Part shown: piece by piece, positions 8,123-14,530 of the stretch
Layout of the letters: each line of letters begins with the position of its first letter
How positions within the stretch are numbered: the stretch's first letter is position 1
Assembly: GCA_002336465.1 (NCBI GenBank)
Contig: DDEP01000227.1
Coordinates: forward strand, 1-23,099
Length of the DNA stretch: 23,099 nt
Origin: Pedobacter sp. UBA1951
GTDB lineage: Bacteria; Bacteroidota; Bacteroidia; Sphingobacteriales; Sphingobacteriaceae
Direction: 5' to 3'
Position numbers and translations under genes: made by a program
The notes under the pieces: model-generated
Told to the model about the DNA's origin: nothing
Databases searched by the model: none
The model's input: only the letters and a program-made list of their open reading frames with translations

Positions 8123-8890
8123 TTAATTAAGCTCCAGTAAAATTGGACAATGATCAGAATGGATGGCATCAGGTAAAATGCGTACATGTTTTAAGCTATT
8201 TTCCATTTCTCGTGTAGTTAAATGGTAATCGATACGCCAACCTAAGTTCTTTCCTCTGGCTCCTGCACGGTAACTCCACCAGGTATAATGATGAGGGTCT
8301 TGGTTAAAATGCCTGAAAGAATCGATAAAACCGTTATTGATAAAAACCTCCATCCATTCGCGCTCTTGGGGTAAGAAACCGGATGAGTTGGCATTAGATT
8401 TAGGGTTGTGAATATCGATAGGTTTATGGCAGATGTTATAATCGCCCGATATGATCAAGTTAGGATGCTTTATGCGAAGTTCATGGATGTAATGGTTGAA
8501 GAAAGCCATGAATTCATATTTTTTGGCCTGTCTTTCATCTCCGCTTGAGCCAGAAGGCATATAAAGGCTCATTAAAGAAAAAGAATCGAAATCTGCTCTT
8601 AACATCCTGCCTTCTTTATCAATCCATTCTTCTCCACAGCCATATTCTACATGATTGGGTTTTATTTTAGTTAAAATGGCTACACCGCTGTAACCCTTTT
8701 TTTCTGCAGGAAACCAATAATGATGATAGCCCAATTGTTCAATAAGGGCTATGATATCAGGAATTTGTTCCTTTAGGGCTTTTACTTCCTGTAAACAGAC
8801 CATATCGGCATCGGTAGCTTGCAACCAGTTAAAAAGGCCTTTTGTTGCAGCAGCACGAATACCGTTAACATTATATGATATGATTTTCAT
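8123..8890 (-). CDS. xth: Exodeoxyribonuclease III / AP endonuclease
   Basis: A Mg2+-dependent nuclease of base-excision repair that cleaves at abasic sites and trims 3' ends. The 255-aa protein shows the full Xth/APE1 set: N7 (SYNVNGIRA), E35 (LQEVKA), Y110 (LYMPSG), D150 and N152 (SGDYNICH), and the C-terminal D246-H247 (SDHCPILLEL). No extra domains are seen. The start is 7 nt after the cyclophilin stop, so both probably share a transcript. No link in function to the downstream hut genes is evident. Confidence 0.95.
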   Translation of the reverse strand: MKIISYNVNGIRAAATKGLFNWLQATDADMVCLQEVKALKEQIPDIIALIEQLGYHHYWFPAEKKGYSGVAILTKIKPNHVEYGCGEEWIDKEGRMLRADFDSFSLMSLYMPSGSSGDERQAKKYEFMAFFNHYIHELRIKHPNLIISGDYNICHKPIDIHNPKSNANSSGFLPQEREWMEVFINNGFIDSFRHFNQDPHHYTWWSYRAGARGKNLGWRIDYHLTTREMENSLKHVRILPDAIHSDHCPILLELN

Positions 8891-8897
8891 CTAAACT

Positions 8898-9596
8898 TTA
8901 TTTTAATCCTAACGCTTTTTCTAATTTTTTAGCTTCTCTCTTTTTTAAAACAGTAACCGTCATGGCCACATCCTCAACAGGCCTGTCGGCTTTTCCAGTC
9001 TTTACATCAGCAATATTGTCAACCATATCCAAGCCTTTTACAACTTCGCCAAATACGGTATAATTTCTATCTAAATGAGGAGTGCCACCAGTGGTTTTAT
9101 AGACTTCACGTTGATAATCAGGGATTTTATGTTTCAGTCTTTTCTGCTCTAACTGATCAAGCTGCTCATCGGTAAACGTTTTACCTTGAACAATATAAAA
9201 CTGACTGCCACTCGAAGCCTTTTCTGGATTTACATTGTCTCCTTCTCTGGCAGCAGCAAGCACACCTTTTTTATGAAATAAACTATCTCTAAATTCTGCA
9301 GGAATAGTGTATTTAGGGCCTCCGTTACCTAAAAGTGAATCGGGATGGGCATTTTTTGAAGTAGGATCACCGCCCTGTATCATAAAGTTTTTAATTACCC
9401 GATGAAATAACGATCCGTTAAAATACCCCTGTTTTGCCAATTTAATGAAATTATCGCGGTGCAAAGGAGTTTCATTGTAGAGCATAATGATGCACTCTCC
9501 CTTTTCGGTTGTAATCTTTACGTACTGATGTTTGGGTTTTGCAGCAAAAGCATTAAGGCACAGAAATGTAAAAAAAAGAGCTAAAAATCTTTTCAT
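8898..9596 (-). CDS. Peptidyl-prolyl cis-trans isomerase, cyclophilin type (exported)
   Basis: A periplasmic folding catalyst that interconverts cis and trans prolyl bonds. From the ATG at 9596 the protein has 232 residues and a clear signal peptide (MKRFLALFFTFLCLNAFA, cut near 18/19). Cyclophilin motifs follow: FHRV (64-67, catalytic R66), FMIQGGDP (71-78), GSQFYIVQ and a late YTVFGEVV. Between the last two lies a charged insertion of about 35 residues (DEQLDQLEQKRLKHKI and onward), longer than in minimal bacterial cyclophilins. A frame upstream to 9662 exists, but it would bury the signal peptide behind 22 residues, so 9596 is the better start. It is the first gene of the minus-strand run with xth, hutI and hutG. 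Confidence 0.93.
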   Translation of the reverse strand: MKRFLALFFTFLCLNAFAAKPKHQYVKITTEKGECIIMLYNETPLHRDNFIKLAKQGYFNGSLFHRVIKNFMIQGGDPTSKNAHPDSLLGNGGPKYTIPAEFRDSLFHKKGVLAAAREGDNVNPEKASSGSQFYIVQGKTFTDEQLDQLEQKRLKHKIPDYQREVYKTTGGTPHLDRNYTVFGEVVKGLDMVDNIADVKTGKADRPVEDVAMTVTVLKKREAKKLEKALGLK

Positions 9597-9686
9597 AATG
9601 TGGTTTATTAGTAATCTTGCTAAGATATTTAAAATTTTTGAGCCTTGGTTACTGCCGTGCATTTTAAGGTTTAAAAAAAAATATTT

Positions 9687-9694
9687 TACATTTG
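9687..9694 (+). promoter_or_regulatory. -7 promoter element of the copper operon
   Basis: TACATTTG matches TAnnTTTG. It ends 6 nt before the ATG at 9701, implying a leaderless or near-leaderless transcript. No good TTG element is seen at the expected upstream distance, which would fit an activator-dependent promoter. The in-frame TTG at 9692 lies inside this box and cannot be the start codon. Confidence 0.5.
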
Positions 9695-9700
9695 TGCTTT

Positions 9701-10102
9701 ATGAGGTTTAACCGAAAAATAGCTTTTAGCCTTTGTGTCTTTTACATTGTAAGTGTATTGGGCTTGGCTTTGAGTATGCATTTTTGCGGAGGCAAATTAG
9801 CATCGGTTGATTTTTTTACCAATGAAACGGTTTGTGGAATTTGCAAGGATGAACCAGTAAATAAAGCAGACAACAAATGCTGTAAAAATACTCAGGTAGA
9901 TTTAAAAGTAAAAGATAGCCATCAAATGGCTGCTGCGATTAAACTGCCAAAGGTTTTTTCGGTAGATGTGGCTTTACCTTTCCCTGTAATCGCAAATGTT
10001 GCCAATGTTAATCAGCCAATTTTAACGCATTTCTTTAATAAAGCACCTCCCGAACCCCCAAAGCTTAGGTTGTACGTGCTCAATCGTGTTTTCAGAATTT
10101 AG
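9701..10102 (+). CDS. HYC_CC_PP family protein (copper-cluster associated)
   Basis: An exported or membrane-anchored protein of 133 aa. It starts with a hydrophobic segment (IAFSLCVFYIVSVLGLALSM) and then shows the three features that name the family: HFC (27-29), CC (60-61) and PPEPP (116-120). A further CxxC pair (C45, C48) makes seven Cys/His positions suitable for metal binding. The family is found in Bacteroidota next to copper-resistance or TonB-receptor genes; its biochemical role is not established. Here it leads a run of copper-related genes, which supports a role in periplasmic metal sensing or transfer (inference). I chose the ATG at 9701 over the upstream TTG because the promoter box covers the latter. 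Confidence 0.8.
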   Translation: MRFNRKIAFSLCVFYIVSVLGLALSMHFCGGKLASVDFFTNETVCGICKDEPVNKADNKCCKNTQVDLKVKDSHQMAAAIKLPKVFSVDVALPFPVIANVANVNQPILTHFFNKAPPEPPKLRLYVLNRVFRI

Positions 10103-10165
10103 GATTTATACTGCGAACGAAAGTTTCGCGGGAGAAATTTTATCGAGTAAAATTTTATAAATCTT
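10101..10165 (+). other. Structured intergenic segment (possible three-way junction)
   Basis: Nearly the whole gap between the HYC_CC_PP gene and the HMA gene can pair. The outer stem is 10101-10110 with 10156-10165 (10 bp, one G-U). Inside it, a first hairpin at 10113-10129 has a GAAA tetraloop and one bulge. A second is a perfect 8-bp stem, AAATTTTA (10135-10142) with TAAAATTT (10148-10155), around TCGAG. No T-tract follows, so it is not a simple terminator. It could be a cis-regulatory RNA, an mRNA-stability element or an intergenic repeat. Confidence 0.45.
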
Positions 10166-10178
10166 AAAAAAGAAAATC

Positions 10179-10715
10179 ATGAAATCATTAAAAGTTATTT
10201 TAAGCTTTTTGGTACTTTTTGCTATAAATAAAGTATCGGCTCAACAAGTTTCTAAAGTTGAATTACAAGCTACGGGCTTAACCTGCTCAATGTGCTCGCA
10301 GGCTACAGAAAAATCAATCAGATCATTATCATATGTGGGCGATGTTCAGCCAGATCTGAACAAGAATGTTTTTGTAATCACATTTAAAAAAGATGCAGAA
10401 GTAAATTTTGATGACCTGAGTAAAAAAGTTACTGATGCTGGTTTTTCGGTTGGGAAACTAGATGCAACAATTGATTTTGATAACGCAAAGGTCGATTCAA
10501 AAGGGCAAACTGTGGTAAATGGCAAAGTTTACCGTTTTATAAATGCCAAAGATAAAACCCTTAGCGGCCCGATAAAAGTTACGGTAATTGATAAAGACTT
10601 TGTTTCAAACAATACGTTCAAACAAAAATCAAAAGAATTGAAATTAGATACTTACGCAACAGGAACAGGCGTAATAAATGGAAAGAAAACAAGGGTTTAC
10701 CATTTAAGTATTTAA
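10179..10715 (+). CDS. Periplasmic heavy-metal-associated (HMA) domain protein
   Basis: A 178-aa exported protein: signal peptide (MKSLKVILSFLVLFAINKVS, ending in SAQ), then an HMA fold (about 25-92) with the Cu(I)-binding motif GLTCSMC (C36, C39), then a C-terminal part of about 85 residues with no recognised domain (WT-free, beta-rich, VVNGKVYRFINAKDKTLSG). HMA domains are usually cytosolic or on P-type ATPases; a secreted one suggests a periplasmic copper chaperone. It lies 76 nt after the HYC_CC_PP gene, behind the structured segment, and 6 nt before the barrel gene, so it belongs to the same operon. Copper as substrate is inferred from the motif and neighbours; other soft metals are possible. 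Confidence 0.8.
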   Translation: MKSLKVILSFLVLFAINKVSAQQVSKVELQATGLTCSMCSQATEKSIRSLSYVGDVQPDLNKNVFVITFKKDAEVNFDDLSKKVTDAGFSVGKLDATIDFDNAKVDSKGQTVVNGKVYRFINAKDKTLSGPIKVTVIDKDFVSNNTFKQKSKELKLDTYATGTGVINGKKTRVYHLSI

Positions 10716-10721
10716 TTGCAG

Positions 10722-11531
10722 ATGAAAAAAAGAATATGGGTATTGCTGATGGGCTTGTTAACAAACCTATCGGCAATTGCACAAGAGCTGTATATTTATG
10801 CTGAACCTGCAAGTAATATGCCCACAAAATCTATTGGTATTCGCTTAACTACCGAGGGAGCCATAAACCCTAAATTTACCAACAGGATAATGCCAGAGGT
10901 TATGTTCGGGATAAATAAGAATCTAATGGTCCACTTACAGGGTTTTGCTTCTGATACGAAAGGAAGTTATGGTGTTGAGGGAGGAAGTGTCTATGCAAAA
11001 TACCGGTTTTTATCTTTAGATGATACCCAGAGCCATTTTAGAGGAGCTGCATTTGGAAGAGTAAGCACAAGCAATCTGCCCATAGCAACAGAAGACATCA
11101 ACTTAGAAGGAGATAACTCAGGGTGGCAGGCAGGGCTTATATTTACACAACTGTTACATAAACTTGCTATTTCAGGAACTGTAGGATATAATCAGGCTTT
11201 TGGTGTAAAAAGCAAACAAGTGGCAGGAATGCCCACTCCTGATAAAATGATAAACTACAGTTTGTCTTCGGGCTATTTGCTTTTGCCTTTTATCTATAAA
11301 AACTATAAGCAGCCAAACTTTAACCTTTATTTTGAGGTTTTAGGAAAAACGAATCCCGAAAATGGAAATTCTTACCTTGACTTTGCCCCAGCGGTTCAGT
11401 TCATTTTTAACAGCCGTACCCGCATTGATTTAGGATACAGATTTCAAGTTGCAGGCGATATACAGAACAGGTATTTAAAGAATATGTATTTAGCCCGTTT
11501 GGAGCTAAACTTCTTTAACGCATTGAAATAA
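10722..11531 (+). CDS. Putative outer-membrane beta-barrel protein of copper cluster
   Basis: A 269-aa protein with signal peptide (MKKRIWVLLMGLLTNLSAIAQ) followed by alternating polar/aromatic strands and turns throughout (for example MVHLQGFASD, VYAKYRFLSL, RIDLGYRFQVAG), ending with ARLELNFF near the C-terminus. This pattern suggests an outer-membrane barrel of roughly 10-12 strands. The mature start EPASNMPTKSIGIRL looks like a conserved segment; I do not recognise a named family. The ATG at 10722 comes 6 nt after the HMA gene; the TTG at 10716 directly after that stop is less likely. Placement suggests copper passage or buffering at the outer membrane, comparable in position to CopB (inference). 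Confidence 0.65.
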   Translation: MKKRIWVLLMGLLTNLSAIAQELYIYAEPASNMPTKSIGIRLTTEGAINPKFTNRIMPEVMFGINKNLMVHLQGFASDTKGSYGVEGGSVYAKYRFLSLDDTQSHFRGAAFGRVSTSNLPIATEDINLEGDNSGWQAGLIFTQLLHKLAISGTVGYNQAFGVKSKQVAGMPTPDKMINYSLSSGYLLLPFIYKNYKQPNFNLYFEVLGKTNPENGNSYLDFAPAVQFIFNSRTRIDLGYRFQVAGDIQNRYLKNMYLARLELNFFNALK

Positions 11532-11561
11532 AAAATTAAGAAAACATAAAAAAAGAACAAC

Positions 11562-12065
11562 ATGAAAAAGATATTTTATTTAGTAGCCTTGATGGTAATT
11601 ACAGGCTTAAATGTAAACGCACAAAGTGTAGTTGCAAAAAGAGAATTTAACAATGCGCTTAAGGCATATTTTGAAACTAAAAACGCATTAACTAAAGATA
11701 ATGCAACAGAAGCGGGTGCTGGCGCACAAAAACTGTTGACAGTAATTAACGAGTTTCCTGTAAAAACATTAAGCACTGTACAACAAGCAGATTGGAATAA
11801 AGCAAATGTAGAATTGAAGAAATCTCTACAACCAATGCCGGCAGAAACAGATTTAAAAGCACAGAGAAAAAACTTTGACGGAGTAGCGGCTTCGATGATT
11901 AAGCTGGTTAAAGGCCTTAACCTAAATAACGAAGAAGTTTATGTGCAATACTGTCCTATGGCTAAAAAAAGCTGGTTAAATGAAGTTAAACCTGTTCAAA
12001 ATCCATTTTACGGAAGCAAAATGTTTGACTGTGGAGAAGTAACAGAAACCATAGCTAAAAAATAA
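11562..12065 (+). CDS. DUF3347 domain protein, exported
   Basis: A 167-aa protein with signal peptide (MKKIFYLVALMVITGLNVNA). The mature part is mainly helical (25-120) and ends in the DUF3347 signature YCPMAKKSWLNEV with NPFYGSKMFDCGEV. C131, M133, M154 and C157 form a Cys/Met cluster suited to Cu(I). The domain also occurs at the C-terminus of CusB-like efflux adaptors in Bacteroidota; here it stands alone, as a probable soluble periplasmic copper binder. It is 30 nt after the barrel gene and 1 nt before the HMA-AraC regulator gene, so it is almost certainly in the same operon. Metal binding is inferred from residues, not shown. Confidence 0.85.
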   Translation: MKKIFYLVALMVITGLNVNAQSVVAKREFNNALKAYFETKNALTKDNATEAGAGAQKLLTVINEFPVKTLSTVQQADWNKANVELKKSLQPMPAETDLKAQRKNFDGVAASMIKLVKGLNLNNEEVYVQYCPMAKKSWLNEVKPVQNPFYGSKMFDCGEVTETIAKK

Positions 12066-12066
12066 G

Positions 12067-12624
12067 ATGAAGCTGCATATCAAAAATATGGTATGCGACC
12101 GTTGTAAAATGGTGGTTAAGGCCGAGCTTGAAAGTATCGGTCTTAACCCTATTGCTATTGAACTGGGTGAAGTAACCTTGCTGGATAAAACCATAAGTGA
12201 AGAGCAACTGGAAAAAGTAAAGGAAACGTTGTCTGGAGTGGGCTTTGAACTTTTAGAAGACCGGACTAAAGTGATCACAGAAAAGATTAAAACCCTGATC
12301 ATAGACTTGGTTCACTACACAGCAGAACCACTTAAAGTTAATTTATCGAGTTATTTAAGTGATAAATTAGGAATGGATTACTCACAGCTTAGTGCCTTAT
12401 TCTCTAATACCGCCAAGATTACAATTGAGCATTATTATATCAGGCAAAAAATTGAACGAGTAAAAGAACTTTTAGCTTATAATGAGTTAACTTTAAGTGA
12501 AATTGCTTTTCAACTTAATTATAGCAGTGTAGCTCATCTTTCTGCACAGTTTAAAAAAGAAACGGGCTTAACACCCTCTCAGTTCAAGAGCAGTAGCGAA
12601 CGTAATACTATAGATAAGATTTAA
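12067..12624 (+). CDS. HMA-like/AraC-family transcriptional regulator (putative copper sensor)
   Basis: A 185-aa cytoplasmic protein in two parts. Residues 1-65 look like an HMA fold: KNMVCDRCKMVV with C10 and C13 at the metal-loop position, followed by beta-alpha elements (LNPIAIELGEVTLLD, GVGFELLED). Residues about 75-180 are an AraC-type DNA-binding domain, with a first HTH around 95-115 (SSYLSDKLGMDYSQLSALFS), a linker helix, and a second HTH (LSEIAFQLNYSSVAHLSAQF, 143-162) ending with GLTPSQF. The usual AraC cupin domain is absent. It is the last gene of the copper operon, 1 nt after the DUF3347 gene. A one-component metal regulator that controls its own operon is the natural reading; which metal, and activation or repression, are inference. 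Confidence 0.85.
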   Translation: MKLHIKNMVCDRCKMVVKAELESIGLNPIAIELGEVTLLDKTISEEQLEKVKETLSGVGFELLEDRTKVITEKIKTLIIDLVHYTAEPLKVNLSSYLSDKLGMDYSQLSALFSNTAKITIEHYYIRQKIERVKELLAYNELTLSEIAFQLNYSSVAHLSAQFKKETGLTPSQFKSSSERNTIDKI

Positions 12625-12645
12625 TTTCTTATCATACATCAATAA

Positions 12646-12672
12646 CCTAGCAGAGCTAGGGTTGTACTTTTG
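12646..12672 (+). promoter_or_regulatory. YceI-gene promoter with palindromic operator
   Basis: TACTTTTG at 12665-12672 matches the -7 consensus. Directly upstream lies a perfect inverted repeat, CCTAGC-AGA-GCTAGG (12646-12660), placed where the -33 element and spacer would be; no TTG is visible there. A repressor or activator site is likely. There is no T-run right after the palindrome, so it is less likely a terminator for the regulator gene. The predicted leader to the ATG at 12725 is about 48 nt. Confidence 0.5.
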
Positions 12673-12724
12673 TGTTATTAAAAAGTTAGAATCGGAAAAT
12701 TAGAAACACTAAAAATATCATTTT

Positions 12725-13297
12725 ATGAAAAAATTATTTCTATTCTTAATTGCGGCTACATTTAGCGTTGCTGCATTTGCACAAACCAAATGGACCACAG
12801 ATCCAATGCACTCATTTGTAAACTTCTCGGTAAAACACTCGGGAATATCATTAGTAGATGGGTCTTTTAAAAAATTTAATGGAGAGTTTACTTCTGACAA
12901 AGCTGATTTTACTGATGCAAAAGTTTCTTTTACAGTAGAGGTAGCTAGTGTAAGTACCAGCGCTGAGATGAGAGATAATCACTTAAAGACAGATGATTTC
13001 TTTAATGCGGAGAAATATCCGAAAATGACTTTTGAAAGTACATCAATGAAAAAGCTTAAGGGCAATGAATATGAGCTTAAAGGTAAATTAACCATTAGAG
13101 ATGTAACTAAAGATGTAACATTTAAAGTTACTTACGGCGGAGAAGTGAAAGACCAAAGAGGCAATGTAAAAGTAGGATTTGCTGCAAGTACTACAATTAA
13201 CCGTTTAGATTATAATATAAAATATGATCCTACCGGTGCCGGAGTTGCTAAGGATGTAAATATTACCTTAAACCTGCAGTTTGTAAAATCTAAGTAG
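12725..13297 (+). CDS. YceI family lipocalin-like periplasmic protein
   Basis: A 190-aa protein with signal peptide (MKKLFLFLIAATFSVAAFAQ) followed by the YceI beta-barrel: WTTDPMHSFVNFSVKH at the N-terminus, ADFTDAKVSFTVEVAS, the HLKTDDFFNAEKYPKMTFES motif typical of the family, and the closing ITLNLQFVKSK. The YceI fold binds a polyisoprenoid in structurally studied members; in other bacteria YceI proteins are linked to stress and periplasmic redox roles. Its own promoter with a palindrome and a strong terminator make it a single-gene unit. Adjacency to the copper genes may be functional or chance. Confidence 0.93.
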   Translation: MKKLFLFLIAATFSVAAFAQTKWTTDPMHSFVNFSVKHSGISLVDGSFKKFNGEFTSDKADFTDAKVSFTVEVASVSTSAEMRDNHLKTDDFFNAEKYPKMTFESTSMKKLKGNEYELKGKLTIRDVTKDVTFKVTYGGEVKDQRGNVKVGFAASTTINRLDYNIKYDPTGAGVAKDVNITLNLQFVKSK

Positions 13298-13319
13298 TAG
13301 CAAAAAATAATCAAATATG

Positions 13320-13355
13320 AGCTTGTTGGGTTTTACTTAACAAGCTTATTTTTTT
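13320..13355 (+). terminator. Rho-independent terminator after the YceI gene
   Basis: A perfect 8-bp stem (AGCTTGTT at 13320-13327 with AACAAGCT at 13339-13346), an 11-nt loop, then TTATTTTTTT to 13355. It ends 10 nt before the dioxygenase ATG, leaving almost no room for a separate promoter. TATTTTTT at 13347-13354 with TTG at 13323-13325 might act as a poor promoter for the next gene. Confidence 0.8.
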
Positions 13356-13364
13356 AAAGATACC

Positions 13365-14189
13365 ATGGAAACCTTAAATCAATTCAGAAACTTTACGCAA
13401 AACTTAGCTGCAACAGATACGATGCCGGTTTTGTTTATGGGGCATGGTTCTCCTATGAATGGGATTGAGAACAACGAGTTCAGTGCCAACTGGACCAATG
13501 TAGCAAAGGGTGTACAAAAGCCTGCGGCGGTACTGGTAATTTCTGCCCATTGGTTTACAAGAGGATCTAAAATAACAGCAATGGATTTTCCACCTACAAT
13601 CCATGATTTTGGCGGCTTCCCACAGGCTTTGTTCAATGTTCAATATCCAGCCCCTGGAAATCCTCTTTTAGCTCGCGAAACAGCAGAACTGTTAACCTCT
13701 GCTCATGTAGAGCTTGACCATGATTGGGGTTTGGATCACGGAGCTTGGACCGTGGTTCGTCATATGTACCCAGAGGCTAACATTCCAGTTTTGCAATTAA
13801 GTATAGATTTTACACAAGGCCCGGCCTATCATTATAATTTAGCCAAGGAACTTGCGGCATTGCGCAAAAAAGGAGTATTGATATTAGGTAGCGGCAACAT
13901 TGTTCACAATTTGCGAATGATGAGCTGGGAAATGATCAACGGAGGAGGATATGATTGGGCAATAGAGGCAAGCGCCCGATTTAAAAAAGCAATTGTTGAA
14001 CGCGATCATCAAACATTGATTAATTATCAAAATATGGGCAGTGAAGCTCGTTTGGCTGTACCAACCCCAGAACATTATTTACCCTTGATCTATGCCTTAG
14101 CACTTCAAGGAGAGAAAGAGAATACGCTTCTCTTTAACGATAAAGAAGTAGGAGGTTCTTTAACCATGACGTCTGTTTTAATTGCATAA
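13365..14189 (+). CDS. ygiD: DODA-type extradiol ring-opening dioxygenase (YgiD-like)
   Basis: A 274-aa LigB-superfamily protein. Metal ligands by comparison with E. coli YgiD are H27 (GHGSPM), H62 (SAHWF) and H237 (PEHYLPL), with catalytic-site H181 (GNIVHNLRMM) and the family signature LDHGAWTVVRHMYP (124-137). Members open catechol rings; E. coli YgiD acts on DOPA. The true substrate here is unknown. The first 19 residues are an extra N-terminal stretch; M20 starts the core, but an N-terminal extension is common in Bacteroidota members, so I kept the ATG at 13365. It follows the YceI terminator and precedes the CopZ promoter, so it splits the copper island. Confidence 0.9.
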   Translation: METLNQFRNFTQNLAATDTMPVLFMGHGSPMNGIENNEFSANWTNVAKGVQKPAAVLVISAHWFTRGSKITAMDFPPTIHDFGGFPQALFNVQYPAPGNPLLARETAELLTSAHVELDHDWGLDHGAWTVVRHMYPEANIPVLQLSIDFTQGPAYHYNLAKELAALRKKGVLILGSGNIVHNLRMMSWEMINGGGYDWAIEASARFKKAIVERDHQTLINYQNMGSEARLAVPTPEHYLPLIYALALQGEKENTLLFNDKEVGGSLTMTSVLIA

Positions 14190-14209
14190 CCTTCATTAAG
14201 AATACGCTT

Positions 14210-14233
14210 TTTTATGCAACAGCATAAAATTTT
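14210..14233 (+). terminator. AT-rich hairpin after the dioxygenase gene (weak terminator)
   Basis: TTTTATGC (14210-14217), AACA loop, GCATAAAA (14222-14229), then TTTT. The stem is a perfect 8 bp but holds only two G-C pairs, so termination strength is doubtful. It overlaps a tandem 10-nt repeat (ATAAAATTTT at 14224-14233 and 14234-14243). Confidence 0.3.
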
Positions 14234-14280
14234 ATAAAATTTTGTGCTTAATGTATAACATCCTATCTCGTATGTTCCCA

Positions 14281-14288
14281 TAACTTTG
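14281..14288 (+). promoter_or_regulatory. -7 promoter element for the CopZ/multicopper oxidase pair
   Basis: TAACTTTG is an exact TAnnTTTG match 19 nt before the ATG at 14308. No TTG lies about 20 nt upstream; the nearest TTTG (14241-14244) is too far. A missing -33 element fits an activated promoter. Confidence 0.55.
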
Positions 14289-14307
14289 TATATCAAAATT
14301 ATAGATT

Positions 14308-14523
14308 ATGAAACATACTTATAACGTAACAGGAATGACCTGTTCAGGCTGTGAAAATGCCGTGAAAACCAAATTAATGTCTATCCCTGAAATTACTGAA
14401 GTTATCCCTTCAAAAGATACAAATACCGCTGTAATTACAATGGATAAGCATGTGTCAACCGATAAACTTCAGGAAGCACTTGGAGGCGCAAGTTCAAACT
14501 ACCAGATCAGCGAACAAATTTAA
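14308..14523 (+). CDS. CopZ-like copper chaperone (HMA domain)
   Basis: A 71-aa single HMA domain with no signal peptide, so cytosolic. The Cu(I)-binding motif is GMTCSGC (C12, C15), followed by the beta-alpha-beta-beta-alpha-beta pattern (ITEVIPSKDTNTAVITM, TDKLQEALGG). Such proteins pass Cu(I) to P-type ATPases or metal regulators. Here the partner is not an ATPase: the next gene, 7 nt downstream, is the exported multicopper oxidase. A donor role to the HMA-AraC regulator or to an ATPase elsewhere is possible. The family also includes mercury and zinc binders, so the metal is inferred from context. Confidence 0.88.
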   Translation: MKHTYNVTGMTCSGCENAVKTKLMSIPEITEVIPSKDTNTAVITMDKHVSTDKLQEALGGASSNYQISEQI

Positions 14524-14530
14524 TAGAGTT

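Noticed and set aside
9597..9662. Longer cyclophilin start at 9662
   Set aside because: A clear signal peptide begins at the ATG at 9596; the extension has no hydrophobic or conserved content.
11976..12302. 108-codon frame on the minus strand
   Set aside because: It lies across the DUF3347 and regulator genes, which are well supported; its product is low in complexity with no motif.
12646..12660. Palindrome as terminator of the HMA-AraC gene
   Set aside because: Stem of 6 bp with a 3-nt loop and no T-run directly after; its place over the -33 region of the next promoter fits an operator better.
14450..14530. Upstream start of the oxidase within the CopZ gene
   Set aside because: It would hide the signal peptide behind 27 residues read from another frame of the CopZ gene.
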